From contig NZ_JACJRU010000021.1 in assembly GCF_014697425.1 (NCBI RefSeq), forward strand, positions 53,498 to 117,497: a stretch of 64,000 nucleotides of DNA, given 5' to 3'. The position numbers and the translations under genes were made by a program. Origin of the DNA: Nostoc sp. FACHB-110 (GTDB lineage: Bacteria; Cyanobacteriota; Cyanobacteriia; Cyanobacteriales; Nostocaceae). How positions within the stretch are numbered: the first letter of the stretch is position 1; each line of letters opens with the position of its first letter. Positions 43,909 to 54,186 of the stretch are shown here, piece after piece. The notes beneath the pieces are model-generated. The model was not told where the DNA came from, searched no databases, and saw nothing but the letters and a program-made list of their open reading frames with translations.

Positions 43909-46900
43909 ATGAATGATAGTTTGCCCCTGAACATTCTCATAATTGATGATTGTGACATTGATTGTCAAACGTATCGTCGGTATTTACAACATGATAGTTT
44001 GTATATTTATAACATTCGGCAGTCAGCAACAGCTAAACAGGCAATAGCATTGTGTCAAACACAGACACCAGATGTGATTTTGTTGGATTATTTGTTGCCT
44101 GACGATGATGGTTTAGGATTTTTACAGAACCTACAAAACAACTGGAATCATAGTCAATCTGCGGTGATTATGCTGACAGGGGCAGGGGATGAAAATGTTG
44201 CTGTTCAAGCGATGAAAAATGGTGTTCAAGATTATCTAGTCAAAGATCATCTTACTGCGACTATTTTACAAAGTGCAATTCATCATGCAGTAGATAGGAT
44301 GCATCTGACCCGACAGTTAGAACAAAGTCGGCAACAGCAACAACTGATGACGGCGATCGCTTTACGAATTCGTCAGTCTTTAAACTTAGAAGATATTTTA
44401 GCTACAACCACAACAGAAGTACAGCAATTTTTAAAGGCAGACCGAGTACTTGTCTATCAATTTCACCCAGATATGAGTGGTACTGTCGTAGCTGAGTCAG
44501 TACTGACGGGGTGGACAGCCGCTTTAGACGCGCAAATCGAAGATGGGTGTTTTCAAAAGGGAAAGGGAGCCGACTATCACCAGGGAAAAAAACGCGCCAT
44601 TAACGATATTTATCAAGCAAACCTGACAACTTGCCATTTACAGCTACTAGAGCGATTTCAAGTCAAAGCTAATTTAGTAGTACCAATTTTAGTCACAAAT
44701 CAACTATGGGGATTGTTAATTGCCCATCAATGTACCGCACCCCGTAACTGGCAAGCATTTGAACTAGATTTGCTAGAGCAGTTGGCGGTGCAAATTGCGA
44801 TCGCTATTCAGCAAGCCAGTGCATATCAGCAAGCACAAACAGAACTCGCACAACGCCGCCATACAGAAGAAATTTTACGAGAAAGTGAAGAAAGATTTCG
44901 GCATACCTTTGAACAAGCAGCTGTAGGAATTAGTCATGTTTCCCTCAGTGGGCAATTTATTCGCTTCAATCAGCGCTTTTGCGAAATTGCGGGTTACTCA
45001 GAACTAGAACTGATGACTCTGAGATTTCAAGATATTACTCATCCTGATGATTTAGCCGCTGATTTAGAGCAGTTAGAAATGCTCCTGGCTGGTCAAATTA
45101 CTACCTACGCAATTGAAAAACGCTACATACGCAAAGACGGAATTGCTGTTTGGATTAACCTGACAGTTTCTTTGGTACATGATACTTTAGGCGCACCCCA
45201 ATATTTTATTAGTGTCATTGAGGATATTAGCCAACGCAAGCACACAGAAGAAGCTCTGCGCCAAAACGAAGAACGCTTGAGTTTGGCTCTCGACGCAGCT
45301 GGTATGGGTAATTGGGACTGGAATATTTCTACAGGTGAAATTCACTGGTCAACAAACCTAGAAAAACTTTTTGGGATGGAGCCTGGCTCTTTTAATGGCA
45401 ACTTTGAAACAATTGTGGCCATGATCTACCCAGATGATCGGCACAAAGTGTTACAAGCCATTAATTGTGCGGTCTATGAGCGCAAAGATTACAACATCGA
45501 ATTTCGATTTGTCAAACCTGATTCTACGATTCGTTGGGCATTTGGGAGAGGCAAAGTACTGTATGACCAAAACGGTCAACCTGTGCGGATGAGTGGTATA
45601 GATTTTGATATCACTGAACGCAAACAAGCAGAAGCGGCTCTCAGAGAAAGTGAAGCGCGCTTTCAGGCGTTTATGAATAATAGCCCGTCAGCCTCTTGGA
45701 TTACTGATGAATACGGCCAAATAGTCTACTTGAGCAAGACTTACTTGCGTACATTTCAACTGCCATTTGATCGGGTAGAAGATTTAATTGGTAAGCAAAT
45801 ATTTGAGGTTTATCCCCTAGAAATCGCCCAACAGTTTTTGGATAATATTCGCCTGGTGGCACAAACGCAACAAATTCTAGAAACTATTGAAAAAGCTCCC
45901 AGACTAGATGGGACATTGGGCGATTTCTTAGTCTATAAATTTCCTTTATCAAAAACATCTGAGCAATTACTAATTGGTGGTGTTGCAGTTGATATTAGTG
46001 ACAAAATTCGGGCAGAACAGGCATTACAACAACTCAATCAAGAACTCGAAGCCAGAGTAGCAGAGCGTACCATAGCCTTACAAGAAAGTGAAGAGCGCTG
46101 GCATTTGGCACTACGGGGTAGTAATGATGGGATTTGGGATCGAAATATTAAAAATGAGGAGGTTTTCTTCTCGGCACGTTGGGAAGAAATGTTAGGCTTT
46201 AGCCCTCATGAGCTAGCTCAAAATCGAGAATCATGGTCAAACCGAATTCATCCTGATGATTATGAGCGCGTCTTTATGGCGATAGCAGCCCATTTAGCCC
46301 GTAAAACAGCCTTTTTCCAAGAAGAATACCGGATGCAATGCCAAGATGGCTCTTATATCTGGATATTAGACCGGGGTCAAGCATTGTGGGATGACGCAGG
46401 TAATCCCATACGGATGAGTGGCTCGGCAACAGATATTACTCAACGCAAGCAAACAGAAGCTGAATTATTAGCTGTTTCTGGATTGCAACAGGCAATTCTC
46501 GCTAGTATCGATTATGCAATCATTACTACCGATTCCGCAGGCATAATTCAAACTTTTAACTCTGCTGCTGAAAAAATGTTGGGTTATACAGCCAATGAGG
46601 TAATTGGTAAATTAACACCAGATAGTTTTCATGACCCAGAGGAACTCCAGCAACGGACTGATGAACTCGCACAAGCAATGGGTAAAAAAATTACGCCTCA
46701 AGATTTACCTATGCTCAAAATCCAGCAAGGAAGCTCTGAAGAGGAATGGACTTTTATTCGCAAAGATGGTTCACGCTTCCCTGTGCTTTTGTCGGTGAAA
46801 CCCTTGTGTAATGGAGCGGGCCAAGCTATTGGTGGTGTGGGCATTGCCAAAGATATTACACAGCAAAAACAGTTAGAAGCGCAACTCCGCAAAAATGCTT

Positions 46901-49038
46901 CTAGCCTAGCTGCGGCCCAACGGATTGCCCATCTGGGTAGTTGGGAAATGGATTTAGTAACACAAAAGATAACTTGGTCAGAAGAAGTATTTCGGATATT
47001 TGGTTACAATCCTAAATTAAGTATACCTAGCTACACTAAAATGCTTGATTGCATTCATCCAGACGATCGCACTTGGCGAAATCTTGCTGTGCAGGAAGCA
47101 ATGGAACAGGGAACACCTTATGAAATTGAGTATCGCTTTTATCGTGCTGACGGCAGTTTAGGTTATTTACTGTCACGCGGCGAAGTTTTATTAGATACTA
47201 ATGGTCAACCATCCCAGTTGATTGGTACTATCCTAGACATTACCAACCGAAAACAAATTGAAGAAAAATTACGTAACCTTTCAGACCGCTTAACATTGGC
47301 ACTGAAGTCAGCAAATATTGGTATTTGGGACTGGGATATGAGCCATGAGGCCGAATGGGATGAGAGAATGTATGAATTGTATGATTTACCATCATCTAAC
47401 AGGGTTGCCCTATACCAAGACTGGCTAGACAAACTCCATCCAGATGACCGAAACTCCGCAGAAGCCGCTTTTCAAGATGCGGTGCGGGGAGGCAAAGAAT
47501 TTGATACGGAATTTCGGATTGTGATTAATGATGGCAGCATCCGCTTTATCAAAGCCTCTGCGCTAGTTCAACGCAATGAACAAGGGCAACCGCAACGTAT
47601 GGTCGGGATTAACTATGATATTACTGAGCGCAAACAAGCAGAAGCCGCCTTGCGCGATAGTGAACACCGTTACGCTACCTTAACCGAAACTGCTCCAGTT
47701 GCTATTTTTCGGCTGGATAGTGGTAGTAATTGTATTTATGTAAACGAGCGCTGGAGTTTAATGACGGGTAGACCGACGCAAGCTGCATTGGGTAAAGGGT
47801 GGCTAGAACATATTTATCAACAAGACCGCGATTTCCTGTTAGTGAATTGTCCTGGCCCCTGTGGCAAAAGATGTCACATAAATGACACTTGTCGGCGAGA
47901 AGTTCAATATGTACGTCCCGATGGCAGCATCGCTTGGTTTTATATCCAAATAGTCCCCGAAACTAACCCAATTGGTAATATCATCGGTTATATAGGAACC
48001 CTCACAGATATTAGTATTCGTAAACAAATTGAGTCAGAAGTGATTCACCATCGTGATTTACGAGAAGCCATTTTTAACGAATCCGCCGATGCACTTTTTT
48101 TAGTAGATGTTGATACCCAATTAATTTTTGATTGTAATCATCGGGCTGTGGAATTGTTTGAAGCACAAAACAAAGCAGAATTACTCAATATTCAGGGAAA
48201 TACTCTGCAACTTCACCAGTTTATGCCGGAAGAATTGGATAAACTTGTCCAAGAATTGAATCAAAAATCTTATTGGAGTCAGGAAATAGAGTATGTCACT
48301 AAAAAAGGTAACATTTTTTGGGGTAATTTAGCTGCCAAACAAATTACTGTCGCAGGTAAAGGCATTAATTTAGTAAGATTATCAGATATTAGCGATCGCA
48401 AACAAGCCGTCGAACAAATTCAGCGATCGCTCGAAGAAAAAGAAACGTTACTTAAAGAAATTCATCATCGCGTCAAAAATAACCTGCAAATTATTTCTAG
48501 CTTGTTGAGGATGCAATCTCGACGTTCCGATGACGAAGCCACTTTATTAATGTTTACTGAATCTCAAAACCGTGTCCAGTCAATGGCTTTGATTCACGAG
48601 CAACTTTATCAGTCAGCAGATTTACATCAAATTAATTTTGGTAGCTATATTAAAAGTTTGACAGATAGTTTATTTCGCTGCTACGGAATTAATCAAAAAA
48701 ATATTCATCTCAATATAGCTACAAACAATATTAAATTGACTTTAGATAATGCGATTCCCTGCGGATTAATTATTAACGAGTTGGTTTCTAATTGTCTAAA
48801 ATACGCATTTCCTGGCGAAACTCAAGGCAAGATTACCATTGCTTTGAAATCAGCCCCAGAAAATAAATTAATTTTAATTGTCCAAGATGATGGAGTGGGT
48901 ATTCCTGCAACATTAGACTGGGAAACTGCCAATTCTTTAGGTTTAAGAATTGTGAAGAACTTAGTCAGACAACTCAAAGGTAATATTCTTTTAGAACGCG
49001 ATCGCGGTACTGCCTTTTATATTGACTTTCCTCAATGA
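43909..49038 (+). CDS. Hybrid sensor kinase: REC-GAF-multiple PAS-HisKA_2-HATPase
   Basis: A 1709-aa cytoplasmic sensor kinase with an N-terminal receiver (LNILIIDDCDIDCQTY, VILLDYLLPDDDG), a GAF domain (about 150-300; its FQKGKGADYHQ region lacks a clear chromophore Cys), then about nine PAS/PAC units from residue 320 to 1500 (each closing with a D-I-T/S-x-R-K-type linker). The kinase core is HisKA_2 type, with the phosphoacceptor in KEIHHRVKNNLQIISSLL near 1517 and an ATPase end (NELVSNCLKYAFPG, VQDDGVGIPA, SLGLRIVKNLV). The PAS unit near 1312-1330 has a cysteine cluster. No membrane segments are visible. Typical of large cyanobacterial sensors; signal unknown. Confidence 0.92.
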   Translation: MNDSLPLNILIIDDCDIDCQTYRRYLQHDSLYIYNIRQSATAKQAIALCQTQTPDVILLDYLLPDDDGLGFLQNLQNNWNHSQSAVIMLTGAGDENVAVQAMKNGVQDYLVKDHLTATILQSAIHHAVDRMHLTRQLEQSRQQQQLMTAIALRIRQSLNLEDILATTTTEVQQFLKADRVLVYQFHPDMSGTVVAESVLTGWTAALDAQIEDGCFQKGKGADYHQGKKRAINDIYQANLTTCHLQLLERFQVKANLVVPILVTNQLWGLLIAHQCTAPRNWQAFELDLLEQLAVQIAIAIQQASAYQQAQTELAQRRHTEEILRESEERFRHTFEQAAVGISHVSLSGQFIRFNQRFCEIAGYSELELMTLRFQDITHPDDLAADLEQLEMLLAGQITTYAIEKRYIRKDGIAVWINLTVSLVHDTLGAPQYFISVIEDISQRKHTEEALRQNEERLSLALDAAGMGNWDWNISTGEIHWSTNLEKLFGMEPGSFNGNFETIVAMIYPDDRHKVLQAINCAVYERKDYNIEFRFVKPDSTIRWAFGRGKVLYDQNGQPVRMSGIDFDITERKQAEAALRESEARFQAFMNNSPSASWITDEYGQIVYLSKTYLRTFQLPFDRVEDLIGKQIFEVYPLEIAQQFLDNIRLVAQTQQILETIEKAPRLDGTLGDFLVYKFPLSKTSEQLLIGGVAVDISDKIRAEQALQQLNQELEARVAERTIALQESEERWHLALRGSNDGIWDRNIKNEEVFFSARWEEMLGFSPHELAQNRESWSNRIHPDDYERVFMAIAAHLARKTAFFQEEYRMQCQDGSYIWILDRGQALWDDAGNPIRMSGSATDITQRKQTEAELLAVSGLQQAILASIDYAIITTDSAGIIQTFNSAAEKMLGYTANEVIGKLTPDSFHDPEELQQRTDELAQAMGKKITPQDLPMLKIQQGSSEEEWTFIRKDGSRFPVLLSVKPLCNGAGQAIGGVGIAKDITQQKQLEAQLRKNASSLAAAQRIAHLGSWEMDLVTQKITWSEEVFRIFGYNPKLSIPSYTKMLDCIHPDDRTWRNLAVQEAMEQGTPYEIEYRFYRADGSLGYLLSRGEVLLDTNGQPSQLIGTILDITNRKQIEEKLRNLSDRLTLALKSANIGIWDWDMSHEAEWDERMYELYDLPSSNRVALYQDWLDKLHPDDRNSAEAAFQDAVRGGKEFDTEFRIVINDGSIRFIKASALVQRNEQGQPQRMVGINYDITERKQAEAALRDSEHRYATLTETAPVAIFRLDSGSNCIYVNERWSLMTGRPTQAALGKGWLEHIYQQDRDFLLVNCPGPCGKRCHINDTCRREVQYVRPDGSIAWFYIQIVPETNPIGNIIGYIGTLTDISIRKQIESEVIHHRDLREAIFNESADALFLVDVDTQLIFDCNHRAVELFEAQNKAELLNIQGNTLQLHQFMPEELDKLVQELNQKSYWSQEIEYVTKKGNIFWGNLAAKQITVAGKGINLVRLSDISDRKQAVEQIQRSLEEKETLLKEIHHRVKNNLQIISSLLRMQSRRSDDEATLLMFTESQNRVQSMALIHEQLYQSADLHQINFGSYIKSLTDSLFRCYGINQKNIHLNIATNNIKLTLDNAIPCGLIINELVSNCLKYAFPGETQGKITIALKSAPENKLILIVQDDGVGIPATLDWETANSLGLRIVKNLVRQLKGNILLERDRGTAFYIDFPQ

Positions 49039-49150
49039 TGAAGAGTAGGGAGTAGGGAGTAGGAAATTAAGGTTTTAGAGAACGGTGTAGGTGTTCAAAA
49101 CCCTTACCCCCTATACCCTTACACCCTTACACCCCTATACCCAGTCTCAA
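49039..49150. repeat. Heptamer-type short tandem repeats
   Basis: GAGTAGGGAGTAGGGAGTAGG, then CCCTTACACCCTTACACCC. This repeat block lies between the converging kinase and Cdc48-like genes. Confidence 0.6.
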
Positions 49151-49170
49151 CAGACAATCTTTATGCGTCG

Positions 49171-51009
49171 TTAATCTGCGCGCTGTTCTGTCAGAACTTG
49201 ATAAGCGTAATTGAAATCATCTGTCGTAATCTTGATTTCCGCAGGATCTGTTAGACCTTGGGCGCGAAAACGCCGAATTGCTTCGATTGCTGCTTGATTG
49301 CAGAGTAAAGTTAAATCTGCACCATTCCAGTCTTTGGTCATCTCTGCCCAATAGTTTAAATCCACACCATCTAGAGGTCGGCCGTGACTGTGAACTTCGA
49401 GAATAGCCAAGCGACTAGCTAAATCGGGTAAATCTACCTTCATTTGTAAATCTAAACGTCCAGCGCGTAACAAAGCTGGGTCAAGGGCATCAGGTCGATT
49501 TGTCGCCCCAATAACTAAGATAGTGCTGCCTACTTCTATACCATCCAACTCAGTCAGCAATTGTCCCACGACGCGATCGCTCACTCCCGAATCACCATTG
49601 AAACTACCACGCGCTGGGGCTAAAGTATCAATTTCATCAATAAATACAACACAAGGCTCGGCCTGACGCGCCTTGGCAAATAACTCTCGTACCGCCTGTT
49701 CACTTGCGCCTACCCAACGACTGAGTAATTCTGGGCCATTCACACCAATAAAATTCGCTCTGGCTTGGGAAGCAACCGCTTTGGCTAATAAAGTCTTGCC
49801 TGTCCCTGGAGGCCCCCACAGTAAGATGCCTTTGGGTGCTAATGCTTTGGTTTGCAGATATAGTTCAGGATAGAGTAACGCTCCTTCTACTGATTCTTTG
49901 AGAGTCTGCTTAATGTTGTCCAAACCGCCAATATCTTCCCAAGCGATTTGAGGAACTTCTACTTCCACACTCCGTAGGACAGCAGGTTTGATTTCTTTGA
50001 GAGCTTGGAGAAAGTCTGCTTGGCTCACTGTCATATTCTCAGGAATTGCGCTATCAATCGAAGGCACTTGACGGCGCAAGGCAGTATAGGCCCCTTTTTG
50101 ACAAAGAGCTTTTAAGTCTGCGCCAACAAACCCTACAGAACGTTCTGCGATCGCATCCAAATCCACGTTTTCCTCTAAAGGCATCGCCCGGGTGAGAATT
50201 TGCAGAATTTCTTTGCGTCCTTTCACATCTGGAACGCGAAACTGAACTTCGCGGTCAAAGCGACCAGGACGACGCAACGCCGGGTCTAAATGGTCAGGAC
50301 GGTTAGTAGCCGCCAACACAATCACACCTTGACTTTGCGAAAAACCATCCATCAAGCTCAATAACTGGGCTACAAGGCGTTTTTCGACTTCGCCTTCTAC
50401 CGCACTGCGGTCTGGGGCTAAACTATCAATTTCATCAATAAAGATGATACAAGGAGCATTCTTAGCAGCTTTCTCAAAAATACCCCGCAGTCTTTGTTCC
50501 GCTTCACCGTAGTATTTACTAATTACTTCCGGCCCGACTAAAGCAATGTAATTCACTCCTAGCTCTTCTGCTAAAGCGCGTGCCGTGAGAGTTTTCCCAG
50601 TCCCAGGCGGCCCAACTAACAATACACCCCGTGTCGGTTCTAGACCCAATTTAGCTAACAAGTCAGGACGTTTTAAGGGAATCGCAATCAGTTCTTTTAG
50701 CTCTTTGAGAACTTCACTCAATCCTCCTACATCTTTTAACGAATAATCAGAAAGGCCATGAGGCGGGACAACTTCTGAATCTCCATCATTACCACTATTC
50801 GGATTAGGAGCAGGTTGCGTCCGAATGCGGCTCGTACCAACATCATTACCCATATTATTCGGACGTGGGATACCGCCATGACGAGGGATATTACTCATCG
50901 GACGAGAGTTAATCTGGATGTCTGTTTTCAGTTCTCCCTTCTCGGCTTTTTCTTCTAACGCCTTGGCTAATTCAATTAATTGTTCAAATCCCTTGAAAAA
51001 TTCACTCAT
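49171..51009 (-). CDS. Cdc48-like AAA ATPase with two AAA domains
   Basis: A 612-aa protein from ATG 51009 (SEFFKGFEQLI), chosen because GGAG precedes it by 8 bases. Each AAA module is complete: Walker A GPPGTGKT at about residues 133 and 401, Walker B IIFIDEIDSLAPDR and VVFIDEIDTLAPARG, and arginine-finger motifs RRPGRFDRE and LRAGRLDLQ. The N-terminal 90 residues are short and polar compared with Cdc48/p97. Proteins of this class unfold or remodel complexes. It is 47 bases downstream of the ArsA-like gene and in one operon with it and the GvpF/L protein, suggesting a gas vesicle assembly role; that is inference. Confidence 0.88.
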   Translation of the reverse strand: MSEFFKGFEQLIELAKALEEKAEKGELKTDIQINSRPMSNIPRHGGIPRPNNMGNDVGTSRIRTQPAPNPNSGNDGDSEVVPPHGLSDYSLKDVGGLSEVLKELKELIAIPLKRPDLLAKLGLEPTRGVLLVGPPGTGKTLTARALAEELGVNYIALVGPEVISKYYGEAEQRLRGIFEKAAKNAPCIIFIDEIDSLAPDRSAVEGEVEKRLVAQLLSLMDGFSQSQGVIVLAATNRPDHLDPALRRPGRFDREVQFRVPDVKGRKEILQILTRAMPLEENVDLDAIAERSVGFVGADLKALCQKGAYTALRRQVPSIDSAIPENMTVSQADFLQALKEIKPAVLRSVEVEVPQIAWEDIGGLDNIKQTLKESVEGALLYPELYLQTKALAPKGILLWGPPGTGKTLLAKAVASQARANFIGVNGPELLSRWVGASEQAVRELFAKARQAEPCVVFIDEIDTLAPARGSFNGDSGVSDRVVGQLLTELDGIEVGSTILVIGATNRPDALDPALLRAGRLDLQMKVDLPDLASRLAILEVHSHGRPLDGVDLNYWAEMTKDWNGADLTLLCNQAAIEAIRRFRAQGLTDPAEIKITTDDFNYAYQVLTEQRAD

Positions 51010-51056
51010 ATCATCACTCCAAAAATCTCGCAAATCCTACTTTTATTTGACTGGGT

Positions 51057-52964
51057 TCATCTTTTATTCGGAGTTAATTCCTCAACTGCAAATAAAAGAT
51101 TTGCTGCCCCTTGAATGCGGGCTATAGGTTCTACAGAACGGGGTAAACCAGGTAGGCGAATCATAGTTTGTTCAGGAAATAAACTTTCATCAATTTTTAC
51201 TTCTTGACTGTAGCGATTCTGCACTACATAACGCTGACTCACAGACATCTTTTTCAGGGATTCTGTTAAACGAATATGTTCAGCCACAATTGCCGCTTCA
51301 GCTTGAATTACCCCAATAAATTGAGTATGTTTGGGATTTTTTAATTTCTTTTGTGCTTGGACAACTTGTTGGCGTAAATGCCGTAATCTGCCAATAAAAT
51401 CTACTCGACCCAAAACATCTTGATATTTGATCCACAACTTAAATATCCAAGATAACCAATCTCCTAAAGCTGTTGGCATTTCTAAAAAGCTGAGAAGATG
51501 ACCAGTTGGTGCTGTATCTAAAATAATTAAATCTTGCTGGTTATTTTCGAGTAAATCCATCACCGTTACCAGAGATAACATTTCATCGATACCTGGTAAA
51601 GCTTGAGACATAATTTGTCGCCATGCTTCGGGAACATAAGCCACATTTACAGTTGTCTCTGTTTGCGAACCTTCGCCACTAATCATATCTGCTAATTCCC
51701 ACAGATAATCGGCGCGGAATTGTTCTAAAACTCGATTGGCATCAATTTCTTGCCCACTCAAATTCGATGCTAAAGATATAGCTTCATGCCCTAATTCTTT
51801 GCCAAAAGCATCTCCTAAAGAGTGCGCCGGGTCTATAGAAATAACTCGAATATTTTTATCGGGATGTTGTTGAGCAGAAGCCCAAGCTACAGCAGCTGCT
51901 ACTGTTGTTTTACCTACACCTCCTTTACCACCTACAATAATCAATTTACAATCTTCATTGATAAAATCACAAAAGCTAGGTAAAACTTTTGCAGGCCATT
52001 GAATAGTTGGTGGTGGTGCAAGTTCAACACTGACAATTTTTTGAATTTGAGATGCTAAAGCATCTAACGCCACTGCACCTAAAGGTTCTACTCTTTGTTG
52101 TGGGACAGTAAAAACAGGCTGATTCGGATTTAGTTTTAAGAATTTATCAAGTAAATTTTGTTGTTCAGCGTAACGGTCAGACTCTAACTCTGAGTTTAAT
52201 AAAATGTGATTAATAAATAATCCCGCGTAAGGAACTTCTAGGGTTTCTAAACTATTTAAAAAGCGTTCAGTTTCAGCAAAACACATGGGTTCAGCAATTC
52301 CTACAACTAAACACCCAGTAAATTTTTCATCTTGCAGTAAGCGTCTACCTTCTGCTAACTGAGTTTTTAAGTCTACTAAAAAGTCATCAACTGAATCAGG
52401 TGTATAATTACCTGCAAAACTTTGGGTAATTACTCGGTGTTTTTCTTGAAACAATTCTAAAGAATTTAAAATAACATCTAAAAAATCTTTTAACCGTAAC
52501 AAATTTAAGGTATGACCAGAAGGAGCCATATCTATAATTACCCGATCTACTTCTTTTTCAGCTAGCAGACGTTCAATTTCTAGCAATCCCATTAATTCAT
52601 TTAAACCAGGCCAGTTTAAATCCCATACAGGTGCTAAATCGTCTCCATCAGCTAAACTGCCTCGTTCTACAAGTATTTCTAAGAAGTAACTATATTTGGC
52701 TTTAAATTCCAACAACAATTTTTGAGCATCTAAGGCTTGAACACTTAAATTAGGTAAATCTGCTTGTGGTAAAGCAATATCTTTCACTTCTGATTGCAAG
52801 ACATCACCTAAAGAATGTGCGGGGTCTGTAGAAATTAACAGAATTTTTTCTTGAGGAAACCTTCTCGCCCAATAACGTGCAAAACTGCAAGAAATGGTGG
52901 TTTTACCAACCCCACCTTTGCCGCTAAACATAAGTAGATGCAATGAATCGTAATTGCTCATCAT
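51057..52964 (-). CDS. Double-domain ArsA/Get3-like ATPase
   Basis: A 635-aa protein with two ArsA-type domains. P-loops MFSGKGGVGKTT (residue 12) and IVGGKGGVGKTT (about 344), switch I motifs STDPAHSLGD and SIDPAHSLGD, and VIIDMAPSGHTLNLLRL and LIILDTAPTGHLLSFLE. No arsenic-operon neighbours are present and the metalloid-binding cysteines of true ArsA are not obvious. Get3-like relatives deliver hydrophobic tail-anchored proteins. It sits between a GvpF/L gene and a Cdc48-like gene next to the gas vesicle cluster; a chaperone role for very hydrophobic GvpA is conceivable. Confidence 0.88.
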   Translation of the reverse strand: MMSNYDSLHLLMFSGKGGVGKTTISCSFARYWARRFPQEKILLISTDPAHSLGDVLQSEVKDIALPQADLPNLSVQALDAQKLLLEFKAKYSYFLEILVERGSLADGDDLAPVWDLNWPGLNELMGLLEIERLLAEKEVDRVIIDMAPSGHTLNLLRLKDFLDVILNSLELFQEKHRVITQSFAGNYTPDSVDDFLVDLKTQLAEGRRLLQDEKFTGCLVVGIAEPMCFAETERFLNSLETLEVPYAGLFINHILLNSELESDRYAEQQNLLDKFLKLNPNQPVFTVPQQRVEPLGAVALDALASQIQKIVSVELAPPPTIQWPAKVLPSFCDFINEDCKLIIVGGKGGVGKTTVAAAVAWASAQQHPDKNIRVISIDPAHSLGDAFGKELGHEAISLASNLSGQEIDANRVLEQFRADYLWELADMISGEGSQTETTVNVAYVPEAWRQIMSQALPGIDEMLSLVTVMDLLENNQQDLIILDTAPTGHLLSFLEMPTALGDWLSWIFKLWIKYQDVLGRVDFIGRLRHLRQQVVQAQKKLKNPKHTQFIGVIQAEAAIVAEHIRLTESLKKMSVSQRYVVQNRYSQEVKIDESLFPEQTMIRLPGLPRSVEPIARIQGAANLLFAVEELTPNKR

Positions 52965-53004
52965 AAAATTAGGAATTATTTGTATGTAAGTTTGTTAGTA
53001 ATAA

Positions 53005-53691
53005 TTAAACAAAGTGATAAGGAGGTAGCGGTTCACCTAAAATAAATTGCCAATGTGGGCATTGTGCTTGCCAATTAACTACTTGTTGTTTCAGCAAAGC
53101 TTGTTCATGGTCATCGACTAAAATATGCAGGCGTACTTCTTCTGTATGCTGTTGAATAATGACATCTGATGGCAAAGCCACTGTAATTAAATTTATGAGA
53201 TGAGTCTTTTCCTCATTTTGGGCATTAATAAAGCTTTTTTGATACTCATAATGTTGTTTTTTCGCCATAAAATAATCTCTGCCACTGGCCGCTACAGGCA
53301 TTGCCATCTCGGCGATTTTTTGAGGAATGAGTTTTAAAGTGTATTCGTGCTTGCCTTGAATTTTATTGAGCTTTTGTTCATATTCTGGAGTATGAGTCTC
53401 GATATGATTGAGCAGTGCCGCTTGGGAATGAAAATAAGTACCAAAGCGTAATGGTAAAACTGTCATTTGATGAGATAGTTCACAAATTACTCGGTCATGA
53501 TTTAATACCATTTTAATAATTTGCTCATCATTATTTTGGCTAGATTCTAAAGATATATCTAGTTCGACAACAGCCGAAATTTGATTGCCTTTGATTATCA
53601 CTAAAGGGGCAAGATTACCCTTGGGTAAACTCACAGGAAAATTAAGATTTTTGCAAAAAGCGTAAGTATATAAGTTTGGCGATCGCATCAT
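53005..53691 (-). CDS. GvpF/GvpL-family gas vesicle protein (GvpW-like)
   Basis: A 228-aa protein with the GvpF/L pattern: LYTYAFCKN start, VVELDISLES, the HDRVICELSHQMTVLPLRFGTYF segment, and helix-rich EYEQKLNKIQGKHEYTLKL, ending with ILGEPLPPYHFV. It is a second member beside GvpF at 54760. GvpF/L proteins bind GvpA and act early in vesicle assembly. Its start (ATG 53691 or 53688) lies 147 bases from the divergent gvpV start. It leads an operon with the ArsA-like and Cdc48-like ATPases. Confidence 0.85.
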   Translation of the reverse strand: MMRSPNLYTYAFCKNLNFPVSLPKGNLAPLVIIKGNQISAVVELDISLESSQNNDEQIIKMVLNHDRVICELSHQMTVLPLRFGTYFHSQAALLNHIETHTPEYEQKLNKIQGKHEYTLKLIPQKIAEMAMPVAASGRDYFMAKKQHYEYQKSFINAQNEEKTHLINLITVALPSDVIIQQHTEEVRLHILVDDHEQALLKQQVVNWQAQCPHWQFILGEPLPPYHFV

Positions 53692-53838
53692 TTAACCCCA
53701 ACCATAAAATAGAAAAATTTTAACTATCTATCAGCACAACCATCTTGGCATATAAATATAGAAAATGCTGATTTTGATGAAACTATTTACATTTTTAAAA
53801 TCTTAGCTATAATGCTATCAATTATTCAGGTATATTCA

Positions 53839-54156
53839 ATGAAGAAAATACGTAATCGCGGCATAATCAGACCTAAAATTACCACAATGCCTCGGAACAA
53901 ATCAGAAGCTTCTAGCCAATTAGAACTTTATAAATTAGTCACAGAACGCCAAAGAATTAAGCAAGAATTAGCTTTTATCGAACAGAGAGCCATCTTACTC
54001 AAGCAAAGATTGGGTACACTCGAAAATCAGATCAGTAATACAGAAATTACCATCAAAAATTTACGTAATTCTGAGCCAAAATTCTCTCAATCAGTCATTC
54101 CCAAGATTATCTTTGAACCTTCGAGCAGTTACCAAACTTTTGAATTTGAATATTAA
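53839..54156 (+). CDS. gvpV: Gas vesicle protein GvpV
   Basis: A 105-aa helical protein: basic N-terminus KKIRNRGIIRPKITTMPRNKSEASSQ, then the coiled coil LYKLVTERQRIKQELAFIEQRAILLKQRLGTLENQI. I recall GvpV of Anabaena and Microcystis having this PRxKSEASSQL-type motif. ATG 53839 is preferred over 53812 because CAGG lies 8 bases upstream and the family starts here. It is on the opposite strand from all other gvp genes of the window. A terminator follows. Confidence 0.8.
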   Translation: MKKIRNRGIIRPKITTMPRNKSEASSQLELYKLVTERQRIKQELAFIEQRAILLKQRLGTLENQISNTEITIKNLRNSEPKFSQSVIPKIIFEPSSSYQTFEFEY

Positions 54157-54162
54157 AATATT

Positions 54163-54186
54163 AACCCGCAAAAGCGGGTTTTTTCT
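54163..54186 (+). terminator. Rho-independent terminator of gvpV
   Basis: AACCCGC pairs with GCGGGTT around AAAA, followed by TTTTCTTG. Confidence 0.9.

Noticed and set aside
51057..52964. Arsenite efflux ATPase
   Set aside because: There are no ars neighbours and the metalloid cysteines are not evident; the context is gas vesicle genes.
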